A DNA stretch of 64,000 nucleotides from Actinokineospora bangkokensis (GCF_001940455.1 NZ_MKQR01000016.1:93125-157124), one strand, 5' to 3'. Counted from the first letter of the stretch, positions 9,019 through 17,670 are shown. Notes: generated by a model from the sequence alone, not told the origin. Made by a program: numbers and translations.

Positions 9019-9181
9019 GGCCTGTCCTCAAAGCCTGCTCTGTGAGAGTCGTGATCAGATCGGACGCAGGCGGTGCCCGGACGAGGGACCTCGTACTGGA
9101 TGTACTCGGTTCCTCGGCCGGTGCCGCCTGCGTTCGATCTGGCGCGGCTATCGCTGGGCGTGGCTTTGAGGACAGGCCCTA
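9016..9181. mobile_element. 166-bp palindromic MITE-like element between convergent genes
   Basis: Perfect 18-bp terminal inverted repeats TAGGGCCTGTCCTCAAAG (9016-9033) and its complement (9164-9181). The interior is also an imperfect palindrome: AGATCGGACGCAGGCGG on the left mirrors AGATCGAACGCAGGCGG on the complement of the right. No transposase is encoded. The outermost bases are TA on both sides, so the end is either part of the repeat or a TA target duplication (as in IS630/Tc1-type and some IS5-type insertions). Left TA plus G forms the TAG stop of the surface-protein gene; the right end forms the TAG stop of the reductase gene on the other strand. The hairpin would also act as a bidirectional terminator. 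Confidence 0.7.
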
Positions 9182-10039
9182 GCCTGCGGCGGCCGGGGCC
9201 TTGGCCAGCTCGGCCCGCAGGTGGTCCTCGACCGTCGTGGCGGGGCGGTCGAGGAGGGTGGCCAGCGTCGGGTCCGCCGGGCCGAAGTCGCCCGCGCGGG
9301 CGGCGACGAACAGCGTCAGCATCAGCTCGCCCACCGGGGCGGGGTAGGAGGCGCGGTACTCCTCGTCGGGGACGACGACGTGGCGCACGGTCGTGCCGGT
9401 GATGTCGGTGGCGAGGGCGGCGAGCCGCGCCATGTCGACGGTCTCGGGGCCGGTCAGCGGCGGGGTGGGGCCGTCGAAGCCGCCGTCGAGCAGGATGCGG
9501 GCCGTGCCCTGGGCGAGGTCGGCGTGGGTGGTCCAGGCGACGGGGCCGTCCTCGGGCACGCGCAGCTCGCCGGTGCGCAGGGCGTCGACGAGCAAGCGGA
9601 CGGCGGTGGAGGCGTAGAAGCCGTTGCGCAGGGCGGTGTGCGCGGTTCCGGTGCCGCCCAGCACCGCCTCGGTGGCCCAGTGGTCGGGGGCGGGCGGGAA
9701 GGGCGAGTCGGGGCGGGCGCCCATGTGGCTGGTGTAGAGCACGCGCTGGGCCCCCGCCGCCGCGGCGGCCTCGATGGCGGCGCGGTGCAGGCCCAGCGCC
9801 TGCTCCCCGAGGGTGTCGGTGGAGACGACGAGCACCTGGGTGGCGCCCTCGAAGGCGTGCGCGAGGCCGTCGGGGTCGGCGAAGTCGCCGTGGCGGACGC
9901 GCACCCCCCGCTCCGCGAGGTGGGCGAGCTTGTCGGGGTTGCGGGCGGTCACGGCCACCTGGTCCGCGGTGGTGCGGGCCAGCAGCTCCGACACCACCAG
10001 GCCACCGAGATGTCCACCAGCCCCGGTCACGACGATCAT
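9179..10039 (-). CDS. NmrA/QOR2-like NAD(P)-binding reductase
   Basis: 286 aa from ATG at 10039. The protein opens with a Rossmann dinucleotide motif, MIVVTGAGGHLGGLVVSELL (GxxGxxG), then the NADP-selecting region TARNPDKLAHL and GDFADPDGLAHAFEGATQVL, as in atypical short-chain dehydrogenases of the NmrA/quinone oxidoreductase 2 group. A middle segment ALRNGFYAS and the PLTGPETVDMARLAALATDI region support this. Length is normal. It likely reduces quinones or similar electrophiles, or senses NADP. It is divergent from a TetR regulator with tetO-like operators between them, so it is probably that regulator's target. The stop codon lies in the end of the palindromic element. Confidence 0.85.
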   Translation of the reverse strand: MIVVTGAGGHLGGLVVSELLARTTADQVAVTARNPDKLAHLAERGVRVRHGDFADPDGLAHAFEGATQVLVVSTDTLGEQALGLHRAAIEAAAAAGAQRVLYTSHMGARPDSPFPPAPDHWATEAVLGGTGTAHTALRNGFYASTAVRLLVDALRTGELRVPEDGPVAWTTHADLAQGTARILLDGGFDGPTPPLTGPETVDMARLAALATDITGTTVRHVVVPDEEYRASYPAPVGELMLTLFVAARAGDFGPADPTLATLLDRPATTVEDHLRAELAKAPAAAG

Positions 10040-10063
10040 GATTTCCGCCTCTCGACATGCTCT

Positions 10064-10108
10064 TATCAGTGATACCAGCAAGAGACTATCACTGGAATTA
10101 TCAGTGAT
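10064..10108. promoter_or_regulatory. tetO-like operator pair for the divergent TetR/reductase genes
   Basis: TATCAGTGATA (10064-10074) is an 11-bp near-perfect palindrome; 14 bp on, ATCACTG N7 CAGTGAT (10088-10108) forms a 21-bp inverted repeat with the same half-sites. The half-site ATCAGTGAT equals the core of classical tetO. They sit between the reductase start (10039) and the TetR start (10135), where a TetR protein would be expected to bind and control both genes. Confidence 0.75.
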
Positions 10109-10134
10109 CGCAAGTGTGCGTTACCATCGTTCGC

Positions 10135-10824
10135 GTGACGACGGGCGAGGGCGACCTGCGGGCGCGGATCGTGACGGCCGCGCTGCACCTGCTCACCGAG
10201 GGCGGCGTGGAGGCGGTGTCCACGCGCGCGGTCAGCGCGGCCGCGGGCACCCAGCCACCGACGATCTACCGCTTCTTCGGGGACATGCAGCAGCTGCTCG
10301 ACGCGGTCGCCGTGCGCGGGTTCGAGGACTACCTGGCCGCCAAGACCCGGCCCGAGCCCGCCGCCGACCCGGTGGAGAACCTGCGCCGCGGCTGGGACCT
10401 GCACGTTGACTTCGGCCTGGCGAACCCGGCCGTCTACCGCCTGATGTACGCGCGGCTGCGCACCACCGAGCAGCGCTCGCCCGCCCTGGCGGCCACCACC
10501 GACGTGCTGGCCCAGCACATCCACCGCATCGCGGTGGCGGGGCGGCTGCGGGTGCCCGAGGCCCGCGCGGCCGCGCTGGTGCACGCGGCGGGGTCGGGCA
10601 CCACCCTCAGCCTCATCGCGACCCCGCCGCCGGAGCGCGACCCCGACCTGTCCCCCACCGCCCGGGAAGCGGTGATCGCCGCCATCACCACCGAGGGGGC
10701 CGCCGCCACCCCGGGGCCCGGGGCAGCGGCGATCACGCTGCGCGCGTCGCTGGACGACCTTGACCGGCTCAGCGCGGGCGAGAAGGCGCTCCTGGCCGAG
10801 TGGCTGGACCGCGTCGCGCGCTAG
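10135..10824 (+). CDS. TetR/AcrR family repressor
   Basis: 229 aa. N-terminal helix-turn-helix: RIVTAALHLLTEGGVEAVST, then AVSAAAGTQPPTIYRFFGDM (recognition helix with the PPTIYRFF signature), followed by a helical ligand-binding domain (LHVDFGLANPAVYRLMYARL). GTG at 10135 was chosen because the HTH begins about 10 residues in. There is no Shine-Dalgarno and a -10-like TACCAT ends 8 bp upstream, so the message may be leaderless. It diverges from the NmrA-type reductase and probably represses both promoters through the operators at 10064-10108, released by a small molecule the reductase handles. Confidence 0.88.
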   Translation: MTTGEGDLRARIVTAALHLLTEGGVEAVSTRAVSAAAGTQPPTIYRFFGDMQQLLDAVAVRGFEDYLAAKTRPEPAADPVENLRRGWDLHVDFGLANPAVYRLMYARLRTTEQRSPALAATTDVLAQHIHRIAVAGRLRVPEARAAALVHAAGSGTTLSLIATPPPERDPDLSPTAREAVIAAITTEGAAATPGPGAAAITLRASLDDLDRLSAGEKALLAEWLDRVAR

Positions 10825-10882
10825 GTCGCGCTGCGCCTCGGCGTGTCCCTACCACCCGCTCGGGGACCAGGCCTCCGGCGGA

Positions 10883-11395
10883 TCAGTCCCACCACAGGAC
10901 CACCGCGAGGCCGCGCTCCGCCGCGCCCGCGTAGAAGTCGCGGGTCACGCGGTGCTGCTCCGCCAGCTCCCCGGCCAGGTCGAAGTCGAGGTCGAACTCC
11001 GCGGCGAGCGTGCCCAGCAGCGCCACGGCCGCCGACCGCTCCGCGGGCACGAGGGCGCGCACCGCCGCCGGGGTGATCGCGGCCAGCTCCCCGGCCACCC
11101 GCGCCACCGCGTCGGGCTCCAGGGAGACGACCGGGTGGTCGAAGACCGTGTCCCTGTGGCCCCGGAAGTCCGGGTTCACCTCGGTGTCGTCGCCGCGGAA
11201 CGCCCGGTCGGCGGGCAGGTCGTGGCCGAGCAGCCGCCACGCCCGCTCCAGCAGCACCGGCCACCAGTTCAGGTCGGCGTAGTCGGTGCGCGGCAGTGCG
11301 TCGAAGGAGCACACCGCGGCCAGCGCGTCCGCCGACCGGCGGGCGTCCTGGAGCACCGCAAGGGGCACACGAGCGAGGTTCTGCACGACGGCCAT
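10883..11395 (-). CDS. DUF1877 (YfbM-like) family protein
   Basis: 170 aa. The sequence LARVPLAVLQDARRS at the start, then LPRTDYADLNWWPVLLERAW followed by a short conserved run containing FRGDDTEVN, and the ending RDFYAGAAERGLAVVLWWD match DUF1877, a small alpha/beta family common in actinomycetes with no established biochemical function. Length is normal. It is convergent with the TetR gene (58 bp between ends) and divergent from lanM. It probably has nothing to do with the lanthipeptide genes, but it shares their promoter region. Confidence 0.8.
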   Translation of the reverse strand: MAVVQNLARVPLAVLQDARRSADALAAVCSFDALPRTDYADLNWWPVLLERAWRLLGHDLPADRAFRGDDTEVNPDFRGHRDTVFDHPVVSLEPDAVARVAGELAAITPAAVRALVPAERSAAVALLGTLAAEFDLDFDLAGELAEQHRVTRDFYAGAAERGLAVVLWWD

Positions 11396-11491
11396 GCGCG
11401 CAGTGTGCGCTGTTCAGGGGCTTGCGCACTGCCGGTTTTCGCCCCGCGCACCCCGTGGTGGGCAACCGGCGCCCACCACAAGGGCAATTTA

Positions 11492-11504
11492 GGTAGCGGC
11501 TACC
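11492..11504. promoter_or_regulatory. Palindrome upstream of lanM
   Basis: GGTAGC-G-GCTACC is a perfect 6+6 palindrome lying 38 bp before the lanM start, in the 147-bp region shared with the divergent DUF1877 gene. Just upstream, GGGCAATTTA is the most AT-rich stretch of the region. A regulator-binding site is plausible; the nearby LAL regulator (14737) is one candidate. Confidence 0.45.
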
Positions 11505-11542
11505 CATGTTGCTCCGCGCGCACGGGTGCGACGCTGCTCGGC

Positions 11543-14395
11543 GTGAGGCAGACGGTCGAGAGCGCGCAGCTCGGCACCCCGGACGTGGGGGCCTGGTGGG
11601 CGCGGGCGAGCTACCCCGGGGAGGCCCCCGGCCGCCCGGCGTGGGTGGCGCTCGTCGACCGGGTGCTCGCGGACCTGCCCGAGACCGGGGAGCGCCCCGA
11701 GCCCGACCCCACCGCCGCGGGCGACCGGGTGTTCGCCCCGGTCGTGCGGCCCTTCCTCGCCGCCACCCGGCAGCTGCTCGCCGCGGGCCTGGAGGAGGTG
11801 GACCTGACCGGGGTCGACCTGGCCGCGCTGTGGCCGGGGGTCGAGCACTGGCTGACCGGCAGGCTCACCGCCACCGCCTCGCGCACCCTCGTCGTGCGGC
11901 TGCACGCGGCCAAGCGCGCGGGGCGGCTGCGCGGTGCCACCGGCGCCGAGCGGTTCACCGACTTCCTCGGCCTGCTGGCCGGTCGCGCCGAGCTGGCGGA
12001 GGTCTTCGACCGCCACCCCGTGCTGGCCCGGCTGCTCGCCGAGGCGTGCCTGCGCACCGCCGACGCCGTGGTGGAGCTGCTGCGCCGCTTCGCCGCCGAC
12101 CGGCAGGCGCTGTTCACCGGGTTGCTCGCGGGCGGGGACCCCGGCGACCTGGTGGCCGTGACCCCCGGGTCCGGCGACGTGCACGCGGGCGGGCGCTCGG
12201 TGGCGGTGCTGGCGTTCTCCGGCGGGGCCAGGCTGGTGTACAAGCCGCGCCCCCTGGGGTTGCAGGCGCGCTGGGCGGAGCTGCTGGACTGGTTCGCCGG
12301 GCAGCTGCCGGAGCTGGCGCCGCGCGCGGTGCGGGTGCTGGTGCGCGAGGGCTACGGGTGGGCGGAGTTCATCGCGGCGCTGCCCTGCCCCGACCGCTCG
12401 GCCGTGGAGCTGTTCTACCGCAGGCAGGGCGCGCTGCTGGCGCTGCTCTACGCCCTCGACGCCACCGACGTGCACTGCGAGAACCTCATCGCCTGCGCCG
12501 CCGAGCCGGTGCTGGTCGACGTCGAGACCCTGTTCCACCCCGCGTGGGCGGCGGCCACGACCAACGGCCCGGACCCGGCGATGCGGGCGCTCACCCGCTC
12601 GGTGGTGCGCACCGCGCTGCTGCCGACGCTGATGCTGGGCGAGCACGGTTCGCTGGACGTGTCCGCCGTCGGCGCGGGCAACGACGAGCCCACCCCGGTG
12701 GCGCTGCCCCGCTGGGAGGCGGCGGGCACCGACGCGATGCGCCTGGCGCGCGGTCGGCTGCCCTACGCGGGCGGGGCCAACCGGCCGGTGCTCGACGGCG
12801 TGCCGGTCGACGCCACCGCCCACCAGCAGAGCCTGCTCAGCGGGTTCCGGGTGGCCTACGACCTGCTCGTGGCCAGCCGCGCCGAGCTGCCCGGCCTGCT
12901 GGCCGGGTTCGCGGGCGAGCAGGTGCGGCTGGTGATGCGGCCGACGCAGGTGTACGCGCTGCTGCTGGCCCAGGCCACCCACCCCGACCACCTCGTCGAC
13001 GGCGCCGCCCGCGCCCGCGCGTTCGCCGCGCTGGCCGAGCAGCCCGCCGAGGCGCACCAGCGGCCGCTGGCCCGCCACGAGGTGCGCGAGCTGCTGGCCG
13101 GCGACGTGCCGCTGTTCACCGCCCTGGTCGAAGGCACCGACGTGCGCGCCGCGGGCGGGCACCGGCTGCGCGGGCTGCTCGTGGCCAGCGGGCTGGAGCA
13201 GGCCGTGGCCAAGGTGTCCGAGCTGTGCGCGGAGGACCGCCGGGAGCAGGAGTGGCTGGTGTCGGCGACGCTGGCCACCAAGCGGCCCGCGGTCGGGCAC
13301 GGCGGTGGCGGCCCGGTGCCCGACCCGCCCGCCCCGGCGGTGCCCGACAGCAGGCACCTGCTCGCGCTGGCCTCGGGCATCGGTGACGACCTGGTGGCCC
13401 GGTCGCTGCAGGAGGGGTCCCGGGCGAACTGGCTGGGGCTGGAGCTGGTGGACGGCAAGCACTGGGTGGTGCTGCCGATGGGCGCCGGGCTGGCCGAGGG
13501 CTACACCGGCACGGCGCTGTTCCTGGCCCAGCTGGCGCACCTGACCGGCACCGCCCGCTACGGCGAGCTGGCCGCCAGGGCCGTGCGCGGGCTGCCCGCC
13601 CTGGTGCGGGTGCTGGCGCAGAACCCGGAGCTGGCCCGCGAGGTCGGCAGCGGCGGGTACTTCGGGCTCGGCGGCATCGCCTACGCCACCGCCAGGATCT
13701 CCCGGCTGCTCGGCGACGACGAGCTGGCCGAGTGCCTGCCCGCCGCGGTCGCGGCGACGGCGGCGGCCGAGACCGGCGGCGACGCGGGCGTCGGCGAGGG
13801 CACCGCGGGCGCGCTCGCGGCCATGCAGGCCGTGCACGCCGAGACCGGGCTGCCCGAGGCCGCCGAGCTGGCCGCCCGGCTGGCTGGTGAGCTGGCCGAG
13901 CGGCCGCTGCCCGCCGCCGCCGGGTTCACCTGGGGCCGGGCGGGGGTGCACTGGGCGCTGAGCCGGGGCGAGCGGGCGCTGGCCGACGCCGACGCCGTCG
14001 AGGGCACCGGCTGGTGCTCCGGCCTGGCGGGCGCGGTGCTCGCCGCGGGCACCGCCGGGGACCCCGGCGCGCACGCCGACCGGTTCGTCGCCGCCGTGGC
14101 CGCCCGACCGCCGCGGCGCGACCAGTCGCTGTGCCACGGCGAGCTGGGCACCCTGGAGGCGCTGGTGGTGCTGGCCGGGCAGGGGCACGACGGCGCCGCG
14201 CGGGCGCTGCGCCGGGCCGCGGCTCGCCTGATCGGAGCAGTCGAGCAGCACGGGGTGCACTGCGGAACGCCGGATGGCGTAGCAAGCCCAGGGCTGTTCA
14301 CCGGAACCGCGGGCATCGGTTTCGGCCTATTGCGCCTGGGATTCCCAGAGCGCGTTCCCTCCGTCCTGCTGCTCCAGCAGGCGGAACGCACCTGA
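11543..14395 (+). CDS. lanM: Class II lanthipeptide synthetase LanM
   Basis: 950 aa, typical of LanM enzymes, which phosphorylate and eliminate Ser/Thr of a precursor peptide (N-terminal dehydratase) and then add Cys thiols to form lanthionine rings (C-terminal LanC-like cyclase). Kinase-like motifs are visible: RLVYKPRPLGLQARW with the ATP-contacting Lys, and DATDVHCENLI followed by VLVDVETLF. The cyclase keeps all zinc ligands: Cys825 (GWCSG) and Cys864-His865 (LCHGELG), plus HCGTP at Cys907. GTG at 11543 is the start best fitting the family; earlier in-frame sequence is not conserved. No transporter, protease or immunity gene is seen next to it. The only nearby small peptide is the Cys-poor one at 14422. 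Confidence 0.9.
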   Translation: MRQTVESAQLGTPDVGAWWARASYPGEAPGRPAWVALVDRVLADLPETGERPEPDPTAAGDRVFAPVVRPFLAATRQLLAAGLEEVDLTGVDLAALWPGVEHWLTGRLTATASRTLVVRLHAAKRAGRLRGATGAERFTDFLGLLAGRAELAEVFDRHPVLARLLAEACLRTADAVVELLRRFAADRQALFTGLLAGGDPGDLVAVTPGSGDVHAGGRSVAVLAFSGGARLVYKPRPLGLQARWAELLDWFAGQLPELAPRAVRVLVREGYGWAEFIAALPCPDRSAVELFYRRQGALLALLYALDATDVHCENLIACAAEPVLVDVETLFHPAWAAATTNGPDPAMRALTRSVVRTALLPTLMLGEHGSLDVSAVGAGNDEPTPVALPRWEAAGTDAMRLARGRLPYAGGANRPVLDGVPVDATAHQQSLLSGFRVAYDLLVASRAELPGLLAGFAGEQVRLVMRPTQVYALLLAQATHPDHLVDGAARARAFAALAEQPAEAHQRPLARHEVRELLAGDVPLFTALVEGTDVRAAGGHRLRGLLVASGLEQAVAKVSELCAEDRREQEWLVSATLATKRPAVGHGGGGPVPDPPAPAVPDSRHLLALASGIGDDLVARSLQEGSRANWLGLELVDGKHWVVLPMGAGLAEGYTGTALFLAQLAHLTGTARYGELAARAVRGLPALVRVLAQNPELAREVGSGGYFGLGGIAYATARISRLLGDDELAECLPAAVAATAAAETGGDAGVGEGTAGALAAMQAVHAETGLPEAAELAARLAGELAERPLPAAAGFTWGRAGVHWALSRGERALADADAVEGTGWCSGLAGAVLAAGTAGDPGAHADRFVAAVAARPPRRDQSLCHGELGTLEALVVLAGQGHDGAARALRRAAARLIGAVEQHGVHCGTPDGVASPGLFTGTAGIGFGLLRLGFPERVPSVLLLQQAERT

Positions 14396-14421
14396 TAACA
14401 CGATCGACACGGGGAGCTGTC

Positions 14422-14625
14422 ATGCGCGACGAAATCCGCGGCACCGAATTCACCGACAGCGCGGCGCAGGAGTGCCCGCTGGCCGCCGCGACCACCGCCA
14501 CCAGCGCGAAGGTGGGTGTGCGGGCCAAGGTCCTGGCGGGCATCACGCTGGGGATCGCGGGTGGCGTGGTCATCGCCGGGGACATCAGCACGGTCGTCAG
14601 CGTGCACGGCCCCGGCGCAGCCTGA
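14422..14625 (+). CDS. Candidate lanthipeptide precursor, 67 aa, single cysteine
   Basis: ATG at 14422 is preceded by GGGGAGCTGTC, a strong ribosome site, 26 bp after the lanM stop. The N-terminal part is acidic and leader-like (MRDEIRGTEFTDSAAQECP); the rest is a Thr/Ala patch (AAATTATSAK) and a long hydrophobic Gly-rich stretch (VLAGITLGIAGGVVIAG) ending DISTVVSVHGPGAA. The only Cys is at 18, inside the apparent leader, so conventional multiple lanthionine rings cannot form in the hydrophobic C-terminal part. It could be dehydrated without cyclisation, form a single ring at Cys18, or act as a membrane-active companion peptide. Position makes it the likeliest substrate; chemistry is open. 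Confidence 0.6.
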   Translation: MRDEIRGTEFTDSAAQECPLAAATTATSAKVGVRAKVLAGITLGIAGGVVIAGDISTVVSVHGPGAA

Positions 14626-14724
14626 GGATTACCGGAGTTGTACCGCACCATTAACCGGGAATGGCGGGTGCGGGGTCCGATCGGCTCGACGGGGGATTCC
14701 CCTGGAAGTGGCCGGATCGTCGAC

Positions 14725-14730
14725 TAGAGT
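14725..14730 (+). promoter_or_regulatory. -10 element, leaderless start of LAL regulator
   Basis: TAGAGT ends 7 bp before the A of the ATG at 14737, which is the expected distance from a -10 box to a transcription start. There is no Shine-Dalgarno before this ATG. The gene is therefore probably transcribed from its own promoter as a leaderless message rather than only by read-through from lanM. Confidence 0.55.
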
Positions 14731-14736
14731 CGGACC

Positions 14737-17670
14737 ATGCGCACCCGCTCCCCCGCCATCGTCGGCCGCGAACCGGAGCTGGACGAGATCGCGGCGGCGC
14801 TGGCGGGCGCGCAGCGGGCGCGCGGCGGGGCGGTGTTCCTCGTCGGCGAGCCCGGCGTGGGCAAGACCCGGCTGGCGGCCGAGGCGGTCGGCCGGGCGCT
14901 GGAGTCCGGGATGGTGGTGCTGCGCGGGCGCGGCAGCACCACCGGGCCCGCGGTGCCGTTCCGGGCGCTGTCGGAGGCGCTGCTGTCGCTGGCCCGCACC
15001 GCCGAGCGCGGCCTGGTCGACCAGCTGGGCCCGTACCGCTCGGCGCTGGGGCGGCTGATCCCGGAGTGGGCCGACGGCGACGCCGACGCGGGCGACGGGT
15101 CGCTGGTGGTGCTGGCCGAGGCGACGCTGCGGCTGGCCGGGTTGGCCGGGCGCGGGCGCGGCTGCCTGGTGGTGCTCGACGACCTGCAGGACGCCGACGT
15201 CGAGACGCTGGCGGTGGTGGAGTACCTGGCGGGCAACCTGTTCGGGCAGCCGGTGGCGCTGCTGGCCACCGTGCGCGCCGAACCGGGGGCCGCGCTCGAC
15301 CTGGCGCACGCCACCGCGCGCGGCGGCGACGGCGTGGTGCTGGGCCTGCGCAGCCTCGACCGCGGCCAGGTGACCAGGATCATCGCCGCCTGCCTGGGCA
15401 CCGGCACCGAGCAGGTCTCCCCCGCGGTGGCCGACCGGCTCTTCGCCGACAGCGCGGGCAACCCGCTCATGGTCGAGGAGCTGCTGCACAGCATGGTCGC
15501 CGCGGGCGAGCTGGTGCGCGGCGGCGACGAGTGGCGCTTCACCGGCCAGTTCCGCGGCGGGGTGCCGCCGACGCTGGTGCACGTGATCACCCGCCGCGCC
15601 GAGCGGCTCGGCCCCCGCGGGGTGCACCTGCTCTCCATCGCCGCGGTGCTCGGGCGCCGCTTCCCGCTGTCGGTGGTGCAGCGGGTCAGCGAGCTCGACG
15701 ACCGCAGCATGTTCAGCCACCTGCAGTCCGCTGTGGACGCCCAGCTGCTGCACCCGGACGAGCGCGGCGAGGACTGGTACGCCTTCCAGCACCCGCTGAC
15801 CGCCGAGGCGCTGCTGACCCGGTTGAGCCCGGCGGACCGCGCGTCGCTGTCGGCGCGGGCGGCCGACGCGCTGGTGGCGCTGCACCCGGACCTGCCCGGC
15901 GAGCTGTGCAGCCTGGTCGCCTCGCTGCGGGTGGCCGCGGGCGACCGGTGGGCGGCGGCGGGCCTGTACGCCGAGGCGGCCCGGCGCGCGCTGGCCGACG
16001 GCGCCCCCGGGTCGTCGATCGTGCTGCTGGAGCAGGCGGTGTCGGTGCTCGACGACGACGCCGCCGAGGACCGCGCGCACGCCGAGGAGCACCGCGAGCT
16101 GCACGAGCTGCTGCTGTTCGCCCTGGCCGAGGCGGGCCAGTTCGACCGGGCGGTCCACGTCGCCTCCACCCTGCGCCCGCTGGGCGGCACCCGCGACACC
16201 GCCCGCCAGGTGAAGGTGCACGTCCGGTTGGCGTGGGCGGCGCAGGTGGCGGGCCGGTGGGGCGAGGGCGTGGCGCAGGTCGCCGCCGCGCGGGCGCTGC
16301 TGCCGCCGGACCCGCCCGCCGAGGACACCGTGGCGATCGACGCCGTGGACGCCTACCTCACCATGTCCGGCCCGCAGCCGGACCGGGTGCGCCGCAGCGA
16401 GGAGCTGGGCCGCCGCGCGGTGACCGGCGCCGAGCGCATCGACGACCCGTCCACGGCCTGCCAGGCGCTCTACGCGGTGGGGTTCGTGGTGCGCGAGCGC
16501 GACATGGTCGAGTCCGACGCGTGCTTCCGCCGCATGCTCGACATCGCCGCCGAGCACCGCCTCACCAGCTGGCGCACCTACGCCCTCATCGGCCTGGGCG
16601 GCAACGCCTGGCTCGCCGACGGCGACCCAGGGCCGCTGGAGACCGCCCGCGCCGAGGCCCTGCGCACCGGCGGCATCAGCCTGGCGCACAACGCCGAGGC
16701 CGTCCTGGGCCTGCACACCGCCCTCACCGGCGACTTCGACACCGCCGCCCGCAGGTTGGCCGCCTGCGGCGCCGAGTCCTCCCGCATCAAGCTCGTCGCG
16801 GTCACCCGCTACGTGCACATGGCGGGCGCCGTCCTCGCCGCCCACCGCGGCGACCGCGCCCGGATGCGCGCCCGCCTGGACGAGTTCTACCGCACCGGCG
16901 GCGGCGAGTCCCCCGAGGCACCGCTGGCCCGCGGCCTGGCCAAGGTCTTCTGCGCCCTGCTGGAGGAGGACCTCACCGGCGCCCGCGCCGAACTGGACGA
17001 GATCGCCGCCGACCAGGCCAAGCAGCCCAGCACCTTCTACCTCGCGGGCCCGCACGGCCTCAAGGTCCTGCTCGACGCCCTGCACGGCGCCGCGGACCTG
17101 TCCGACGTCCACCGCGTCGCGGCGAGCCCGGCGGGCCGGATGCGCTGGAACCGCCAGTTCCTGCACCTGGCCGAAGCCGTCCTGCACGGCACCCAGGGCT
17201 CCCCCGCCGACGCCGACCGCGCCCTCGCCGCCCACGCCGACGCCGCCGCCCGCTTCCCCACCGCCCGCCTGCTCGGCCTGCGCCTGATCGCCGAACCCGC
17301 CATCGACACCTCCTGGGGCGACCCGGCCACCTGGCTGCGCGAGGCCGAAGCCCACTTCCACCGCCTCGACATCGCCCCGGTCGCCAGCGCCTGCCGAGCC
17401 CTGATGCGCCGCGCGGGCGCCCCGGTCCAACAACGACGGACGGGCACCGAACGGGTACCGGGCAACCTGCGGACGCTGGGGGTGACCGTGCGGGAGTACG
17501 AGGTGTTCGAGCTGCTGGCCCACCGCCTCCCCAACAAGGCCCTGGCCGCCCGCCTGCACATCTCCCCCCGGACGGTGGAGAAGCACGTGGCGAGCCTGCT
17601 GATGAAGACCCAGATCCGCGACCGCGGCACCCTCGTCGAGTACGCCGCCCAGAGCATGTCCCAAGTCTGA
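14737..17670 (+). CDS. LAL-type LuxR family regulator (AAA ATPase + HTH)
   Basis: 977 aa. Residues 1-200 carry a P-loop ATPase: IVGREPELDEI, Walker A GEPGVGKTR (37-45), Walker B CLVVLDDLQDAD. A long helical TPR-like middle follows. The last 65 residues are a LuxR/GerE helix-turn-helix: VTVREYEVFELLAHRLPNKA then LHISPRTVEKHVASLLMK. This is the standard architecture and size of LAL regulators, which often control natural-product clusters in actinomycetes. It is transcribed in the same direction as lanM and the peptide, 111 bp after the latter, so it is a reasonable cluster-specific activator. Target assignment is inference. Confidence 0.9.
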   Translation: MRTRSPAIVGREPELDEIAAALAGAQRARGGAVFLVGEPGVGKTRLAAEAVGRALESGMVVLRGRGSTTGPAVPFRALSEALLSLARTAERGLVDQLGPYRSALGRLIPEWADGDADAGDGSLVVLAEATLRLAGLAGRGRGCLVVLDDLQDADVETLAVVEYLAGNLFGQPVALLATVRAEPGAALDLAHATARGGDGVVLGLRSLDRGQVTRIIAACLGTGTEQVSPAVADRLFADSAGNPLMVEELLHSMVAAGELVRGGDEWRFTGQFRGGVPPTLVHVITRRAERLGPRGVHLLSIAAVLGRRFPLSVVQRVSELDDRSMFSHLQSAVDAQLLHPDERGEDWYAFQHPLTAEALLTRLSPADRASLSARAADALVALHPDLPGELCSLVASLRVAAGDRWAAAGLYAEAARRALADGAPGSSIVLLEQAVSVLDDDAAEDRAHAEEHRELHELLLFALAEAGQFDRAVHVASTLRPLGGTRDTARQVKVHVRLAWAAQVAGRWGEGVAQVAAARALLPPDPPAEDTVAIDAVDAYLTMSGPQPDRVRRSEELGRRAVTGAERIDDPSTACQALYAVGFVVRERDMVESDACFRRMLDIAAEHRLTSWRTYALIGLGGNAWLADGDPGPLETARAEALRTGGISLAHNAEAVLGLHTALTGDFDTAARRLAACGAESSRIKLVAVTRYVHMAGAVLAAHRGDRARMRARLDEFYRTGGGESPEAPLARGLAKVFCALLEEDLTGARAELDEIAADQAKQPSTFYLAGPHGLKVLLDALHGAADLSDVHRVAASPAGRMRWNRQFLHLAEAVLHGTQGSPADADRALAAHADAAARFPTARLLGLRLIAEPAIDTSWGDPATWLREAEAHFHRLDIAPVASACRALMRRAGAPVQQRRTGTERVPGNLRTLGVTVREYEVFELLAHRLPNKALAARLHISPRTVEKHVASLLMKTQIRDRGTLVEYAAQSMSQV

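Noticed and set aside
14629-17664. 1011-codon minus frame opposite the LAL regulator
   Set aside because: No domain, repetitive Gly/Gln/His composition, and the + strand LAL gene is unambiguous.
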